The notes beneath the pieces are model-generated. The model searched no databases, was not told the origin of the DNA, and saw only the letters and a list, made by a program, of their open reading frames with translations. Below are positions 8,293 through 16,881 of a DNA stretch of 64,000 nucleotides, piece after piece. Every line of letters starts with the position of its first letter. The stretch's first letter is position 1. Source of the stretch: JADLHS01 sp044225555 (GTDB lineage Bacteria > Verrucomicrobiota > Verrucomicrobiia > Limisphaerales > JADLHS01); contig JBGAIM010000005.1 in the NCBI GenBank assembly GCA_044225555.1, forward strand, positions 248,001 through 312,000, written 5' to 3'. The translations under genes and the position numbers were made by a program.

Positions 8293-10050
8293 TCATTGGA
8301 ACAACTCCTGAACCACCCAGGAGTAGGCGGAGTCCAGAAGGCTGAGGGCAAATTGCGGATTATGTGCGCCGTAACTCCCATCGTTCAGCACGACATACAG
8401 GTTGAACCGGGCTTGCTTGATGGGATTGGGAATCAAGCCCTGCCCCGAGAGCGGGGGCGTGGTTTGACCGGCGGGCGGTCCGACAAAACTCACCGGGTCC
8501 CGGATCAGCCAGCCGGTTATGATCCCGCTCGTGTTGGTCTTCCAGTCGAGCCCCCCCGGCGTGGTGTACTCCCAGGCCAGCATGCCACTCGCCCGCAGTG
8601 ACGGATCAGCTTCCGTGCGGGCCCAGGTATCCAATTCACGTTTCAAGGCAAAAACACGGTTGGAAATCGCCGGGAACATGACGAGCGGCACCAGCTTGTC
8701 CGGCGTGGCCGGGTGGCACTGGAGACAGGCCGTGTAGGTATCGAGCGTGAACCGATGGCTGTGCGTGACGGCCGGGGCGGGGTCCGCTTGCATGTGGCAG
8801 CTCACACATTGGTTGGTCAAGTAATACGTGCCGGAAATTGACCAGCGGGCCGAGGAGGGCAGGCCCGCGTGGGCGCCGGGATGACTGTTGGTGGCGCAGT
8901 CAATGATATTGGTGCCGGTGCCGGGGAGAATGCCGACGGACCCCAACAGCACGTTGTATTGCGGTGAATGGTGTGGGGCGCGACTCGCACTGGTCCACAG
9001 GGCGCCGCGATCATTGTGGCATTGCGCGCAGACGTTGATGTCATAGCGGTTGCTGAACGTGGCCGAAGTGCTGAGCGAAAAATAATTCGTGGAAGCCATC
9101 GGGTAACGGAGCTGGTTGGTGGACACCACGCCGCTCATCACGTTGGTCCAGACATGTTGCGCGTGCGGATCATGACAAACCGCGCAGGTGATGGCCACGT
9201 TGGCGTCATTGGTCAACGTCGTTGAAATCGTGCTCGCGGGAAAGCCTTTGACCATGGCCAGCCGGGCGGTTCCGGAGTGGCAACGCCCGCAACTGTTGAT
9301 GCGGCTGGGCAGATTCATGTCCTCGGTCACAATGGCGTGGCCGCTGCCGTTCCATTCCTCGAAAGTTGGATTGTGCTGTCCGGAGTGGCAACCGCCGCAA
9401 ACTTGGGCGGCGATTTCGATGCGCGGGCGCACGGTGAGATCCATCTCGCTGGCGGCGTGACTGGCCGCCGGGCCGTGGCAGCTCTCGCACTGCACCCCCG
9501 CGAGACGGTTGGTACTGCGGAAATCGGTGATGCTCTTGAATCCGCTGGGCAGGCCATAACCCACCGTGTGGCAGGGCAGGCAGGAACTGTTGGTCTGCCC
9601 GCCTAGCGCCGCAAACATCGGATTCGTGAATGCCTGGGCGTGCGGAGTGTTCACCTCGCTGCTGTGAACGTTCGGGTGACATTCCAGGCAGGTTTGCGCT
9701 CCGGCGTAGAGCGGCGCCGGACCGGACACGCGAAAAAAGATGTTGCTGTGCAGCGTGGTGATGTTGGTGGTCCGGTTCAGGTTCGGGCTGCCGAACTTCT
9801 GCCAGGTGGAACTGGCGAGGTTCGTCTTGTAGTACAATTGGTAGTAACCAGAAGGGCCGTCCCAAGTGATCTTCGCGGCGTGGTTGGTGTGCCCAATGCC
9901 GGTGATCACCGGCCACCCGGGCATGCCGCCGGGCTGCGTGATGCTCAGGTGTTGCACCTCTTCCGCCACCGCCATCACGCCGGCGGCGAGCCAGACAGTC
10001 AAGGCGAGTGCCCGGCCGAACTCATATTTGCCCTTTCGCATTTCTTTCAT
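8293..10050 (-). CDS. Secreted nonaheme c-type cytochrome (outer or extracellular candidate)
   Basis: The 585-residue product has a signal peptide (hydrophobic 13-28) and an N-terminal beta-sandwich-like domain (about 45-110) of a kind common in secreted verrucomicrobial proteins. Nine CXXCH motifs follow at 121, 157, 188, 218, 254, 289, 341, 415 and 442. A heme-free C-terminus of about 135 residues is rich in Pro and aromatic residues. The heme region resembles multiheme cytochrome c-554-like proteins (CESCHGPAASH type) and aligns motif by motif with the protein at 11442-13748. It is the first gene of the run with the MtrA-like and MtrB-like genes, so it is the best MtrC-like candidate, but it shows no lipobox and its location is inferred. 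Confidence 0.85.
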   Translation of the reverse strand: MKEMRKGKYEFGRALALTVWLAAGVMAVAEEVQHLSITQPGGMPGWPVITGIGHTNHAAKITWDGPSGYYQLYYKTNLASSTWQKFGSPNLNRTTNITTLHSNIFFRVSGPAPLYAGAQTCLECHPNVHSSEVNTPHAQAFTNPMFAALGGQTNSSCLPCHTVGYGLPSGFKSITDFRSTNRLAGVQCESCHGPAASHAASEMDLTVRPRIEIAAQVCGGCHSGQHNPTFEEWNGSGHAIVTEDMNLPSRINSCGRCHSGTARLAMVKGFPASTISTTLTNDANVAITCAVCHDPHAQHVWTNVMSGVVSTNQLRYPMASTNYFSLSTSATFSNRYDINVCAQCHNDRGALWTSASRAPHHSPQYNVLLGSVGILPGTGTNIIDCATNSHPGAHAGLPSSARWSISGTYYLTNQCVSCHMQADPAPAVTHSHRFTLDTYTACLQCHPATPDKLVPLVMFPAISNRVFALKRELDTWARTEADPSLRASGMLAWEYTTPGGLDWKTNTSGIITGWLIRDPVSFVGPPAGQTTPPLSGQGLIPNPIKQARFNLYVVLNDGSYGAHNPQFALSLLDSAYSWVVQELFQ

Positions 10051-10331
10051 GCTAAACTGGAGTAGAAGCTGGGCTATCCGGATATTGCCGAATGTTCATC
10101 CTGTGTTGTTCTGCGCTCGACAATTGCACCTAACTGACGCAATCCACCTACGCGACGGCTCGCGTCCAGGAGGGTGGTCCCTCCCGGCGAGGGTTCGGAT
10201 TCTGTGGGCGCGAATATTAGCGGGGGCCACCGTGGGGGCGCACGCACAAAGGTCAGGTTTGATTTTCTGGCCTGCGCGATGGAGTTTTGACAAGTTAACC
10301 AACAGCACACGGAAACACTGAAAGACAAAGA

Positions 10332-11288
10332 ATGAGAATGCCGACAACGGATTCAAGCCAGGCCAAAACCGGGGTGCAATCAGGCAATCACGCCGGGGCC
10401 CGCATTGTTATCTTGGTGGTGGTCGCGTTCAGCCTTGGCCTCGCTTGTGGCGGTTACGCTTTTTACCGGCACACCAAAAGCGAAGTGCCTCCCGCCAGCG
10501 AACAACCGGTTGGCGTGGTCCTGTCCGATTCCACCAAAGCCATATTGCAGCGGCTGGATTCGCCGGTGGACCTCAAGTTTTATTCCCCATCCGCCGCCGC
10601 GGCATTGCCCGATTCGTTGAGCGCGTTCGCCGACCGCGTGCGGCAATTATTGTCCGCGTACGAACAGGCGGGAGCCGGCAACATCCGTCTGCTGCCGAGT
10701 GATCCCGCGCTGCAATCGCTGGCCAAGACCACGGCTGGCGCGGAGGGCGTGCTGCCCTTTTCCGGCAATAATGGCCAGGTTTGTTATCTGGGAATTACCA
10801 TTGCGCGGGCCGATCACAAGGAAACCATCCCGCAACTCTCACCGGACTGGGAGGCGGCCCTCGAGTCGGACATCAGCCGCGCGATCGCCCGAGTGAGCGC
10901 CTCGGTGGCGACGCCCGCCGCACCAGCGGCGCAGGTCGGCACCAGCCCGGCGCCGGTGGATCCCGCCATCAGCGAGGAACTGGTGCGCACCATTCCCGAC
11001 TTGGAATCGCGTTCGTTTGATGACGCGGCGAAAATTCTTCGCGAAGCTGCCTTGGTGGAATTCACCGCCGCTGTTCGCGAGATGCAGGCCAAAGTTCAAG
11101 AGACCCAGAAGGAACTGGCCGCCGCCCAAGGCAACAAATCGGAAGCCGATCAACAAGCGGCGATGAAGCAACTTCAGCAGGTGCAAGCTGAGCAGAGCCG
11201 GAAACTCAGCGAAATCACAGCGCGACTCCAGGCCCGCATCGCGGTGCTCGAGCGGCTCAAAGGGGTGAATCGCTCGACACCGAAATGA
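10332..11288 (+). CDS. GldG-like periplasmic protein with one N-terminal membrane anchor
   Basis: The 318-residue product has one transmembrane helix (about 24-44). A domain beginning LSDSTKAILQRLDSPVDLKFYSP follows and resembles the N-terminal part of GldG / ABC-auxiliary proteins (DUF7088-like), about 60-165. A Pro/Ala-rich linker (195-215) leads to a long Gln/Lys/Glu-rich coiled coil (about 235-310). In characterised systems GldG works with the ABC proteins GldA and GldF; neither is present here and the protein is shorter than GldG. It is transcribed away from the conduit operon and toward the second nonaheme gene. An anchoring or assembly role for surface cytochromes is only a guess from context. 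Confidence 0.6.
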   Translation: MRMPTTDSSQAKTGVQSGNHAGARIVILVVVAFSLGLACGGYAFYRHTKSEVPPASEQPVGVVLSDSTKAILQRLDSPVDLKFYSPSAAAALPDSLSAFADRVRQLLSAYEQAGAGNIRLLPSDPALQSLAKTTAGAEGVLPFSGNNGQVCYLGITIARADHKETIPQLSPDWEAALESDISRAIARVSASVATPAAPAAQVGTSPAPVDPAISEELVRTIPDLESRSFDDAAKILREAALVEFTAAVREMQAKVQETQKELAAAQGNKSEADQQAAMKQLQQVQAEQSRKLSEITARLQARIAVLERLKGVNRSTPK

Positions 11289-11385
11289 GCGGCTTGGCGC
11301 CCGCTCACCCCTCTTTGCTTATCCCCGCACGGCAATTGATGGTCGGTTTTTGGCAATAGGCGGATAGCTTCCATTTGGGGGTCGT

Positions 11386-11423
11386 TTAGTGTCATGACAA
11401 GCACGGGTGATGTTCGACACTAA
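11386..11423 (+). promoter_or_regulatory. Inverted repeat upstream of the second nonaheme cytochrome gene
   Basis: TTAGTGTC (11386-11393) and GACACTAA (11416-11423) form a perfect 8-bp inverted repeat 22 bases apart. An 8-bp palindrome GTCATGAC (11391-11398) overlaps the left arm. The repeat ends 18 bases before the ATG at 11442, in the region where a promoter or leader should lie. It could be an operator or a leader hairpin. No ribosome-binding site of the GGAGG type is present before the ATG. Confidence 0.35.
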
Positions 11424-11441
11424 TAACTACCGAGTCCAAAT

Positions 11442-13748
11442 ATGAAAAACTTCTCCTCCATCAAAAGGGTGACAACCTGCCTGGCAACCATTGCGTTGCT
11501 GGTCGCGGTGTCCGCCACCCGCGCAAATGCCGCAGCACTGAACGGTGTGTTGACACCGCGTCCGCTGACTCCGCAGGAAATTACCGATTACGGTTTGGCG
11601 GGTAACCTGAAGTCGGCGGGGCTGACGACCATCCCCGTGGGCCAGCCGGCGTACCTGGATGCGCTGATCAACAACGCTGTCACGAACACCGACATTCCCA
11701 TCGTGACGTGGACGCTGACGAACGCCCCGTATCTCTCCGCGGCGGCGCTGACCAACAGCCCGCTCGGGACCAACGTGCCGACGTACAAGATTGCGGATCG
11801 GCCCGGGAAAACTTCCCTGGGCTGGAAGGTCGCTGATCGCCGGATGCTGACGCCGGATGTGGAAGGCACCTACACCGTCAAGGTTTCGATTACCACCACT
11901 ACCAGCGGCAGCACCAACCTGACCTTGGTCCTCACGGCCGCCAAGTATCGTGGAATTGACAATTGCATGCTCTGCCATACCGCAACCCCCGGCGTGCCGG
12001 CCAAGTATTATGAATGGTCCGAGACCAAACATGCGCACGCCTTCGAGGAGGCGATCAATGGCGTAAGCACGGATCACTTCACCAAGAATTGCATCAGTTG
12101 CCACGCGGTTGGTTTCGACGGCAACACCAACTCCAACAATGGCGGTTTTGATGATATCGCCGCGCAAACGGGCTGGGTTTTCCCGACAGTGCCGGCGAGC
12201 ACCAATTGGGCGGCCATGCCGGCCGCACTGCGGAATGTGTCCAACATCCAATGTGAAAACTGCCACGGCCCCGGCAGCCAACACATCTACGGTTCGGCAA
12301 CCTTGGGCGATCCCAACTTGATCTCGGTTACCATGGCTACCGGCGATTGTTCCCAATGCCACGATGCCCTGACCCATCACACCAAGACCGCCGAGTGGAA
12401 CAATTCCCGTCACGCCATGGCCACGCGCACGCCGTCCGGCCCGACTCGCTATAACTGCGTCCGTTGTCACACGGCGCCCGGCTTCGCGCTTTACATCGAA
12501 CATGCTGGCAATACGAACACCTATACCACCAACACCGTTTACGAAGCGATCGGTTGCGCCGCGTGCCATGATCCGCATGACGCTTCCAACCCGCATCAAC
12601 TGCGCGCTGCCAATACTTACACCTTGCCCGAAGGCACCACCGTCACCAATGCAGGTCTCGGGGCGCTGTGCATGAATTGCCATCACTCGCGCAATGGCTC
12701 CGTCTCCAACAACATCATCAACTACAAACTCGGCCTGCCGACCTGGGCGGGTGGTTCCAGCTTCGGCGTGCATGACAGCACGGCGGGCGACGTGGTCGAA
12801 GGCGTAAACGGCTGGACTTACGGCAAGTACATCCCCAGCAGTACCCATAGCTACGTGGTGACGAATGTCTGCGTGGGCTGCCACATGCAACCCGTGGCGG
12901 TGGGCGATCCGGCCTTTGCCAAAGCTGGCGGCCATACCTTCAGCATGACCTACTCCAACGGCACGAGCCTTGTGGACAAGGTGGATGTTTGCACCAAGTG
13001 CCACGGTCCGATGACTGAATTCAACATTACCCGCAAGGATTACGATGGCGATGGCGTCATCCAGGGCGTGCAAACCGAAGTGCAAAACCTGTTGAACAAT
13101 CTGTCCCGCTTGCTTCCGAACTCGACCTATCGCGCGGACGGAAATTACGTGGCTGACGGCTTGGTCAAGTCGCCTTCCACCAAGACGAACTGGCAGGACA
13201 AATTCCTCTACGCCGCTTGGAACTGGCAACTCGTCAATGTCGAAGGCAGCAAGGGTATCCACAATGCCTCCTACGCGGTCGGTCTCCTGCAAGCCTCCAT
13301 CGCCGACCTCACGGACGACTATGACCACGACGGGCTGTCCGACAAGTGGGAAAAGAACAACTTCGGTTCCATCACGGCCTACGATGGTAACGGCGATGCC
13401 GATCATGACGGTGTCAGCAATGCCCTCGAATACTCGGCCGGCACTAACCCGCTCCTGGCGGATACGGACGGCGACGGCGTGAATGACCTCGCCGAACTCA
13501 AGGCCGGTAGCGATCCGTTGAATGCGACCGACCTGCCCGGGTTCGTGGTGAAGATATACACTGCGGCCGAGGTCGAGTTCGCGTCGGAAATTGGCAAGAA
13601 ATACCAGGTGCAGACCGTTTCGGATATCACCGGCACCTGGCTGAATGTCGGCTCCGTGACCAACGGAACGGGCAACAACATCTCAATGCTCAGTTCCACG
13701 CGTGCTGGCACGGGCCAGGGTTACTTCCGCGTCTTGCAAGTGCCTTAA
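11442..13748 (+). CDS. Secreted nonaheme cytochrome c with C-terminal thrombospondin type 3-like calcium repeats
   Basis: The 768-residue product has a signal peptide (cleavage near ANA at 30) and a heme-free N-terminal domain (31-170). Nine CXXCH motifs lie at 175, 217, 271, 303, 339, 372, 410, 477 and 517. Then come a helical segment, three Asp-rich calcium-binding repeats (DYDHDG, DADHDG, DTDGDG; about 632-695) and a terminal beta domain of a type found at the end of many secreted verrucomicrobial proteins. The heme region is clearly paralogous to the protein at 8293-10050 (same motif order and the EWNxSxHA signature). The TSP3-like repeats point to an extracellular or surface location. 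It has its own terminator. Confidence 0.88.
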   Translation: MKNFSSIKRVTTCLATIALLVAVSATRANAAALNGVLTPRPLTPQEITDYGLAGNLKSAGLTTIPVGQPAYLDALINNAVTNTDIPIVTWTLTNAPYLSAAALTNSPLGTNVPTYKIADRPGKTSLGWKVADRRMLTPDVEGTYTVKVSITTTTSGSTNLTLVLTAAKYRGIDNCMLCHTATPGVPAKYYEWSETKHAHAFEEAINGVSTDHFTKNCISCHAVGFDGNTNSNNGGFDDIAAQTGWVFPTVPASTNWAAMPAALRNVSNIQCENCHGPGSQHIYGSATLGDPNLISVTMATGDCSQCHDALTHHTKTAEWNNSRHAMATRTPSGPTRYNCVRCHTAPGFALYIEHAGNTNTYTTNTVYEAIGCAACHDPHDASNPHQLRAANTYTLPEGTTVTNAGLGALCMNCHHSRNGSVSNNIINYKLGLPTWAGGSSFGVHDSTAGDVVEGVNGWTYGKYIPSSTHSYVVTNVCVGCHMQPVAVGDPAFAKAGGHTFSMTYSNGTSLVDKVDVCTKCHGPMTEFNITRKDYDGDGVIQGVQTEVQNLLNNLSRLLPNSTYRADGNYVADGLVKSPSTKTNWQDKFLYAAWNWQLVNVEGSKGIHNASYAVGLLQASIADLTDDYDHDGLSDKWEKNNFGSITAYDGNGDADHDGVSNALEYSAGTNPLLADTDGDGVNDLAELKAGSDPLNATDLPGFVVKIYTAAEVEFASEIGKKYQVQTVSDITGTWLNVGSVTNGTGNNISMLSSTRAGTGQGYFRVLQVP

Positions 13749-13787
13749 ATGGGGAATTGATCAAGTGTAGGGGCTTGATCGTTCAAA

Positions 13788-13818
13788 CCCCTCCTCGCGC
13801 AAGCGGGGAGGGGTTTTT
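13788..13818 (+). terminator. Rho-independent terminator after the nonaheme gene
   Basis: An 11-bp stem with one G-T pair (13788-13798 with 13803-13813), a GCAA loop and a TTTTT tail begin 40 bases after the stop. A smaller hairpin (GATCAAG...CTTGATC) lies just upstream. Confidence 0.88.
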
Positions 13819-13845
13819 GATTTTTGCGGCCAACCCCACACAGTT

Positions 13846-15303
13846 ATGTCTCGGCCAGACTTGAAGTGCCGAATGCGATTTACTAAACCTCTCGCCGCTG
13901 TGAGTCACAACCTCGAACGTCATCTCCCCGTCTCACGCGTCCAGCCTGTGCTCGACGCGCAATTTCGCCCCGCCATTCTTGCGTTGCGTGCGTTTCGCGA
14001 GCAGGTGCGTGAATCCGGTCGCGCCGTATCTACTCGCCTCGCCCTCGAACAAACCGACGGTTCAGTCTATCATTTTCCAATGGAGCTTTTCCCGGAAGGC
14101 GCTTCGGGTTCTGAACTCAACTACCTCCACGTCGAACGCATTCTGAAATTCCTGCTCTGGTCGCGCGGCGGCTGGCGGATTTACTTCGATGGCCCGGCGG
14201 CCATTGCCAACAAGCTCGCCGCTCACTATCGCGACGATGCCACCGGGAAATTTGATTCTGATCTCGTGGGCGCCAAGATGTTTGATCACCCGCTTGAGGT
14301 GGTGAACACAAAGGACATTCCGCCCGAGCGCGCCCAAAGCAAACCGTTGGGCCGTCATCTCGATGGCTGTCGTATCGGGTTCGACCTCGGCGGCAGCGAC
14401 CGTAAGGCCGCGGCGGTAATTGACGGCAAAGTCGTGTTCAGCGAGGAAACCGTTTGGGATCCCTACTTCCATCCCGACCCGCAATATCATTTCGACGGCA
14501 TCATGGACTCGTTGAAGAAGGCGGCGGCGCACCTGCCGCGCGTGGATGCCATCGGCGGCAGCGCGGCGGGCATTTACGTGAACAATCGCGTCAAGGCCGC
14601 GTCGCTCTTTCGCGGTGTGCCACCGGATTTGTTCAACTCGCGAGTGAAGGACTTGTTCCTCGAAGTGAAACGCGCGTGGAACAACATTCCTTTTGAAGTC
14701 GTGAACGACGGCGAAGTCACCGCGCTGGCGGGCTCGATGTCGCTGGAGCGAAACGGCGTGCTCGGCATCGCGCTGGGCACCAGCACGGCGGGCGGTTGGG
14801 TGGATGCGAAAGGCAACATTACCTCCTGGATCAACGAACTCGCCTTTGTCCCGGTGGACTATCATCCGGCCGCCGCTCGCGACGAATGGTCCGGCGACTA
14901 CGGCGTCGGCTCCCAGTATTTTTCTCAACAAGCGGTAGGGCGCTTACTGCCGGCCGCCGGCATTGAAGCGCCGAAAGACCTGCCGTTGCCGGAGAAACTC
15001 AAGCTCGTGCAGTCCCTCATGGCGCAAGGCGACGAGCGCGCCCGGAAAATTTACGAAACCATCGGCGTCTATCTTGGCTATTTCATCGCGCATTGCGCCG
15101 AGTTCTACGCCTTGCAGAACGTGCTCGTCCTTGGCCGCGTGACTTCCGGCCAGGGCGGCGACGTCATCGTTGAGATCGCGCGACAGACGCTGAAGACAGA
15201 ATTTCCCGAACTCGCGAACCAAATTGCGCTGCACGTGCCCGATGAAAAGCAAAAGCGCCACGGCCAAGCCATTGCGGCAGCGAGTCTGCCGAAACTCAAA
15301 TAG
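13846..15303 (+). CDS. ROK-family sugar kinase-like protein
   Basis: The 485-residue product has a glycine-rich phosphate-binding motif of the ASKHA fold (IGFDLGGSDRKAAAVIDG, about 181-198), a second one (GIALGTSTAGGWV, about 306-318) and a C-terminal VLVLGRVTSGQGGD segment. These are in the order seen in ROK kinases and related regulators. It has about 175 extra N-terminal residues compared with a minimal ROK kinase and no helix-turn-helix that I can see. The typical ROK zinc motif (CxCGxxGC) is not visible. The downstream PIG-L deacetylase gene suggests an amino-sugar pathway. ATG codons at 13846 and 13873 are both possible; neither has a good ribosome-binding site. Confidence 0.75.
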   Translation: MSRPDLKCRMRFTKPLAAVSHNLERHLPVSRVQPVLDAQFRPAILALRAFREQVRESGRAVSTRLALEQTDGSVYHFPMELFPEGASGSELNYLHVERILKFLLWSRGGWRIYFDGPAAIANKLAAHYRDDATGKFDSDLVGAKMFDHPLEVVNTKDIPPERAQSKPLGRHLDGCRIGFDLGGSDRKAAAVIDGKVVFSEETVWDPYFHPDPQYHFDGIMDSLKKAAAHLPRVDAIGGSAAGIYVNNRVKAASLFRGVPPDLFNSRVKDLFLEVKRAWNNIPFEVVNDGEVTALAGSMSLERNGVLGIALGTSTAGGWVDAKGNITSWINELAFVPVDYHPAAARDEWSGDYGVGSQYFSQQAVGRLLPAAGIEAPKDLPLPEKLKLVQSLMAQGDERARKIYETIGVYLGYFIAHCAEFYALQNVLVLGRVTSGQGGDVIVEIARQTLKTEFPELANQIALHVPDEKQKRHGQAIAAASLPKLK

Positions 15304-15400
15304 TGCGCCGCGTACGCTGGCCCCCCCAAAAGAGGGGTGATGATCACTGTTCCCTCACTTGCGGGAAGCGGGCTACGATGCGGGCGAGCGACAACCAGTT

Positions 15401-16258
15401 ATGAATCCTTACGCCGAATTCGTTTCCAAGTCTGCGCGCGTGGTGAGAGAGGCGCGGAACCTCCCGCTGGGAGGATTTCCGCCGGCTCCTCGTCCCGACC
15501 TCAAGCCCGACGCGCCTCGCGCACTGTTCTTCGCGCCGCATCCCGATGATGAAACCATTTCTGGCGGACTGGCCTTGCGCCTTTATCGCGAGGCGAAGCT
15601 GAACGTTATCAATGTCGCCGTGACCCAGGGCAGCAAGAAGGACCGGCAGGCGGAACGATTGGTGGAACTTCAGAACGCGTGCAACTACCTCGGCTTCGGT
15701 TTGCAAACCACCGCGCCCAACGGCCTCGAACGCGTCACCGCCAAGACCCGCCAGAGCGACCCACTGTATTGGGCCGGCATGGTCAAGGTCATCGCCGACA
15801 TTCTGCTCAAGCACCAGCCACGCGTGGTGATCTTTCCACATGAACGCGACTGGAACGGCACACACATCGGGGTGCACCATCTGGTGGTGGATGCGCTCGC
15901 TCAATTGCCGGCGGGCGTCGAGTGTTTCACCGTTGAGACTGAATTCTGGGGCGCGATGGACGATCCGAATCTGGCGGTGGAAATCAGTGAAACCGACCTC
16001 GCCGATCTCATTGCCGCGACCTCGTTCCACGTCGGCGAAGTGAAACGGAATCCGTACCATCTCTCGCTCCCGGCGTGGATGATGGACAACGTGCGGCGCG
16101 GTGCGGAACTGGTGGGCGGGCAGGGCGGGGCGGCGCCGGACTTTACCTTCGCCGCACTGTGCCGGCTGCGTAAGTGGTCGCACGGAACGCTTGTCAGTGT
16201 ATTCCCGGGCGGAAAGTTCTTGTCGAAATCAGAGAACCCGGCTTCGCTGTTCACGTGA
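15401..16258 (+). CDS. PIG-L/LmbE-family zinc-dependent deacetylase
   Basis: The 285-residue product carries the family signature APHPDDE (about 46-52) and a later HIGVHHLVVDAL segment (about 153-164) that supplies another zinc ligand and catalytic-site His. Known members remove acetyl groups from N-acetylglucosamine-containing substrates (PIG-L, MshB, BshB), usually in the cytoplasm; no signal peptide is seen here. It lies 97 bases after the ROK gene and overlaps the start of the deaminase gene, so the three are probably one operon. The ATG at 15401 was chosen because the upstream extension has no family similarity. The substrate is unknown. Confidence 0.85.
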   Translation: MNPYAEFVSKSARVVREARNLPLGGFPPAPRPDLKPDAPRALFFAPHPDDETISGGLALRLYREAKLNVINVAVTQGSKKDRQAERLVELQNACNYLGFGLQTTAPNGLERVTAKTRQSDPLYWAGMVKVIADILLKHQPRVVIFPHERDWNGTHIGVHHLVVDALAQLPAGVECFTVETEFWGAMDDPNLAVEISETDLADLIAATSFHVGEVKRNPYHLSLPAWMMDNVRRGAELVGGQGGAAPDFTFAALCRLRKWSHGTLVSVFPGGKFLSKSENPASLFT

Positions 16259-16722
16259 GTGCACGCTACATGCGGGAAGCCATTCGCCTTTCGCTCGCCA
16301 AAATGCGGGCGAACCAAGGCGGACCCTTCGGTGCGGTGGTGGTGCGGCGTGGCAAGATTGTCGGGCGCGGCTGGAATCAAGTCACCTCCACCAACGATCC
16401 CACGGCACATGCGGAGATGGTGGCCATCCGCGACGCTTGCCGGCGGCTCAAGACTTTCGTGCTGGAAGGCTGCGATCTCTACACCAGTTGCGAACCTTGC
16501 CCAATGTGTCTCTCGGCGATTTACTGGGCGCGACTCAAGCATGTCTATTACGGCAATACCCGCAAGGACGCGCAGAAGATCGAGTTCGACGACGACCTGA
16601 TTTATGAGGAAGTCGCCACGCCGATTTCCAAGCGGAAAATCCCGATGAAACAACTGCTCCGGGCCGAAGCGCTGGCTGCGTTCAAGGAGTGGCAGACCAA
16701 AGCGGATAAGATCCGGTATTGA
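16255..16722 (+). CDS. Nucleoside deaminase of the cytidine/guanine deaminase fold
   Basis: The 155-residue product has the zinc-binding and proton-shuttle motif HAE (in PTAHAEMVAIRDA, about 45-57) and the second zinc motif PCPMC (about 81-85), with the YWARLKHVYYGN segment that follows in guanine deaminase-like (GuaD) proteins. The family hydrolyses the exocyclic amino group of guanine, cytosine or related bases. The GTG at 16255 overlaps the stop of the deacetylase gene (GTGA), so translational coupling is likely; an ATG at 16270 is the alternative start. tRNA adenosine deaminase (TadA) is a less likely reading because of the C-terminal length and sequence. Confidence 0.85.
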   Translation: MSARYMREAIRLSLAKMRANQGGPFGAVVVRRGKIVGRGWNQVTSTNDPTAHAEMVAIRDACRRLKTFVLEGCDLYTSCEPCPMCLSAIYWARLKHVYYGNTRKDAQKIEFDDDLIYEEVATPISKRKIPMKQLLRAEALAAFKEWQTKADKIRY

Positions 16723-16881
16723 AATTCATCCTCTTGGTGTGAGCGCGACCATTAGTACACCAGCACAACACTGCTGCCTGCTCCGCTTCTTTCACCGCAT
16801 CCTCAAACTTCTTGTCCTTGGTCTGCGCTCCTTTCAGTTTGCTCGCCACGTCCGGCTCATACTTTGCGGCTGGCAGCCAAA

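Noticed and set aside
8893..8910. Possible tenth heme site in the 585-residue cytochrome (CATNSH)
   Set aside because: It lacks a second Cys before His, so it cannot attach heme in the usual way.
11427..13406. 659-codon open frame on the minus strand
   Set aside because: It is the antisense of the nonaheme cytochrome gene; the plus frame has signal peptide, nine CXXCH motifs and calcium repeats, while the minus frame is Val/Gly/Arg-rich without any family pattern.
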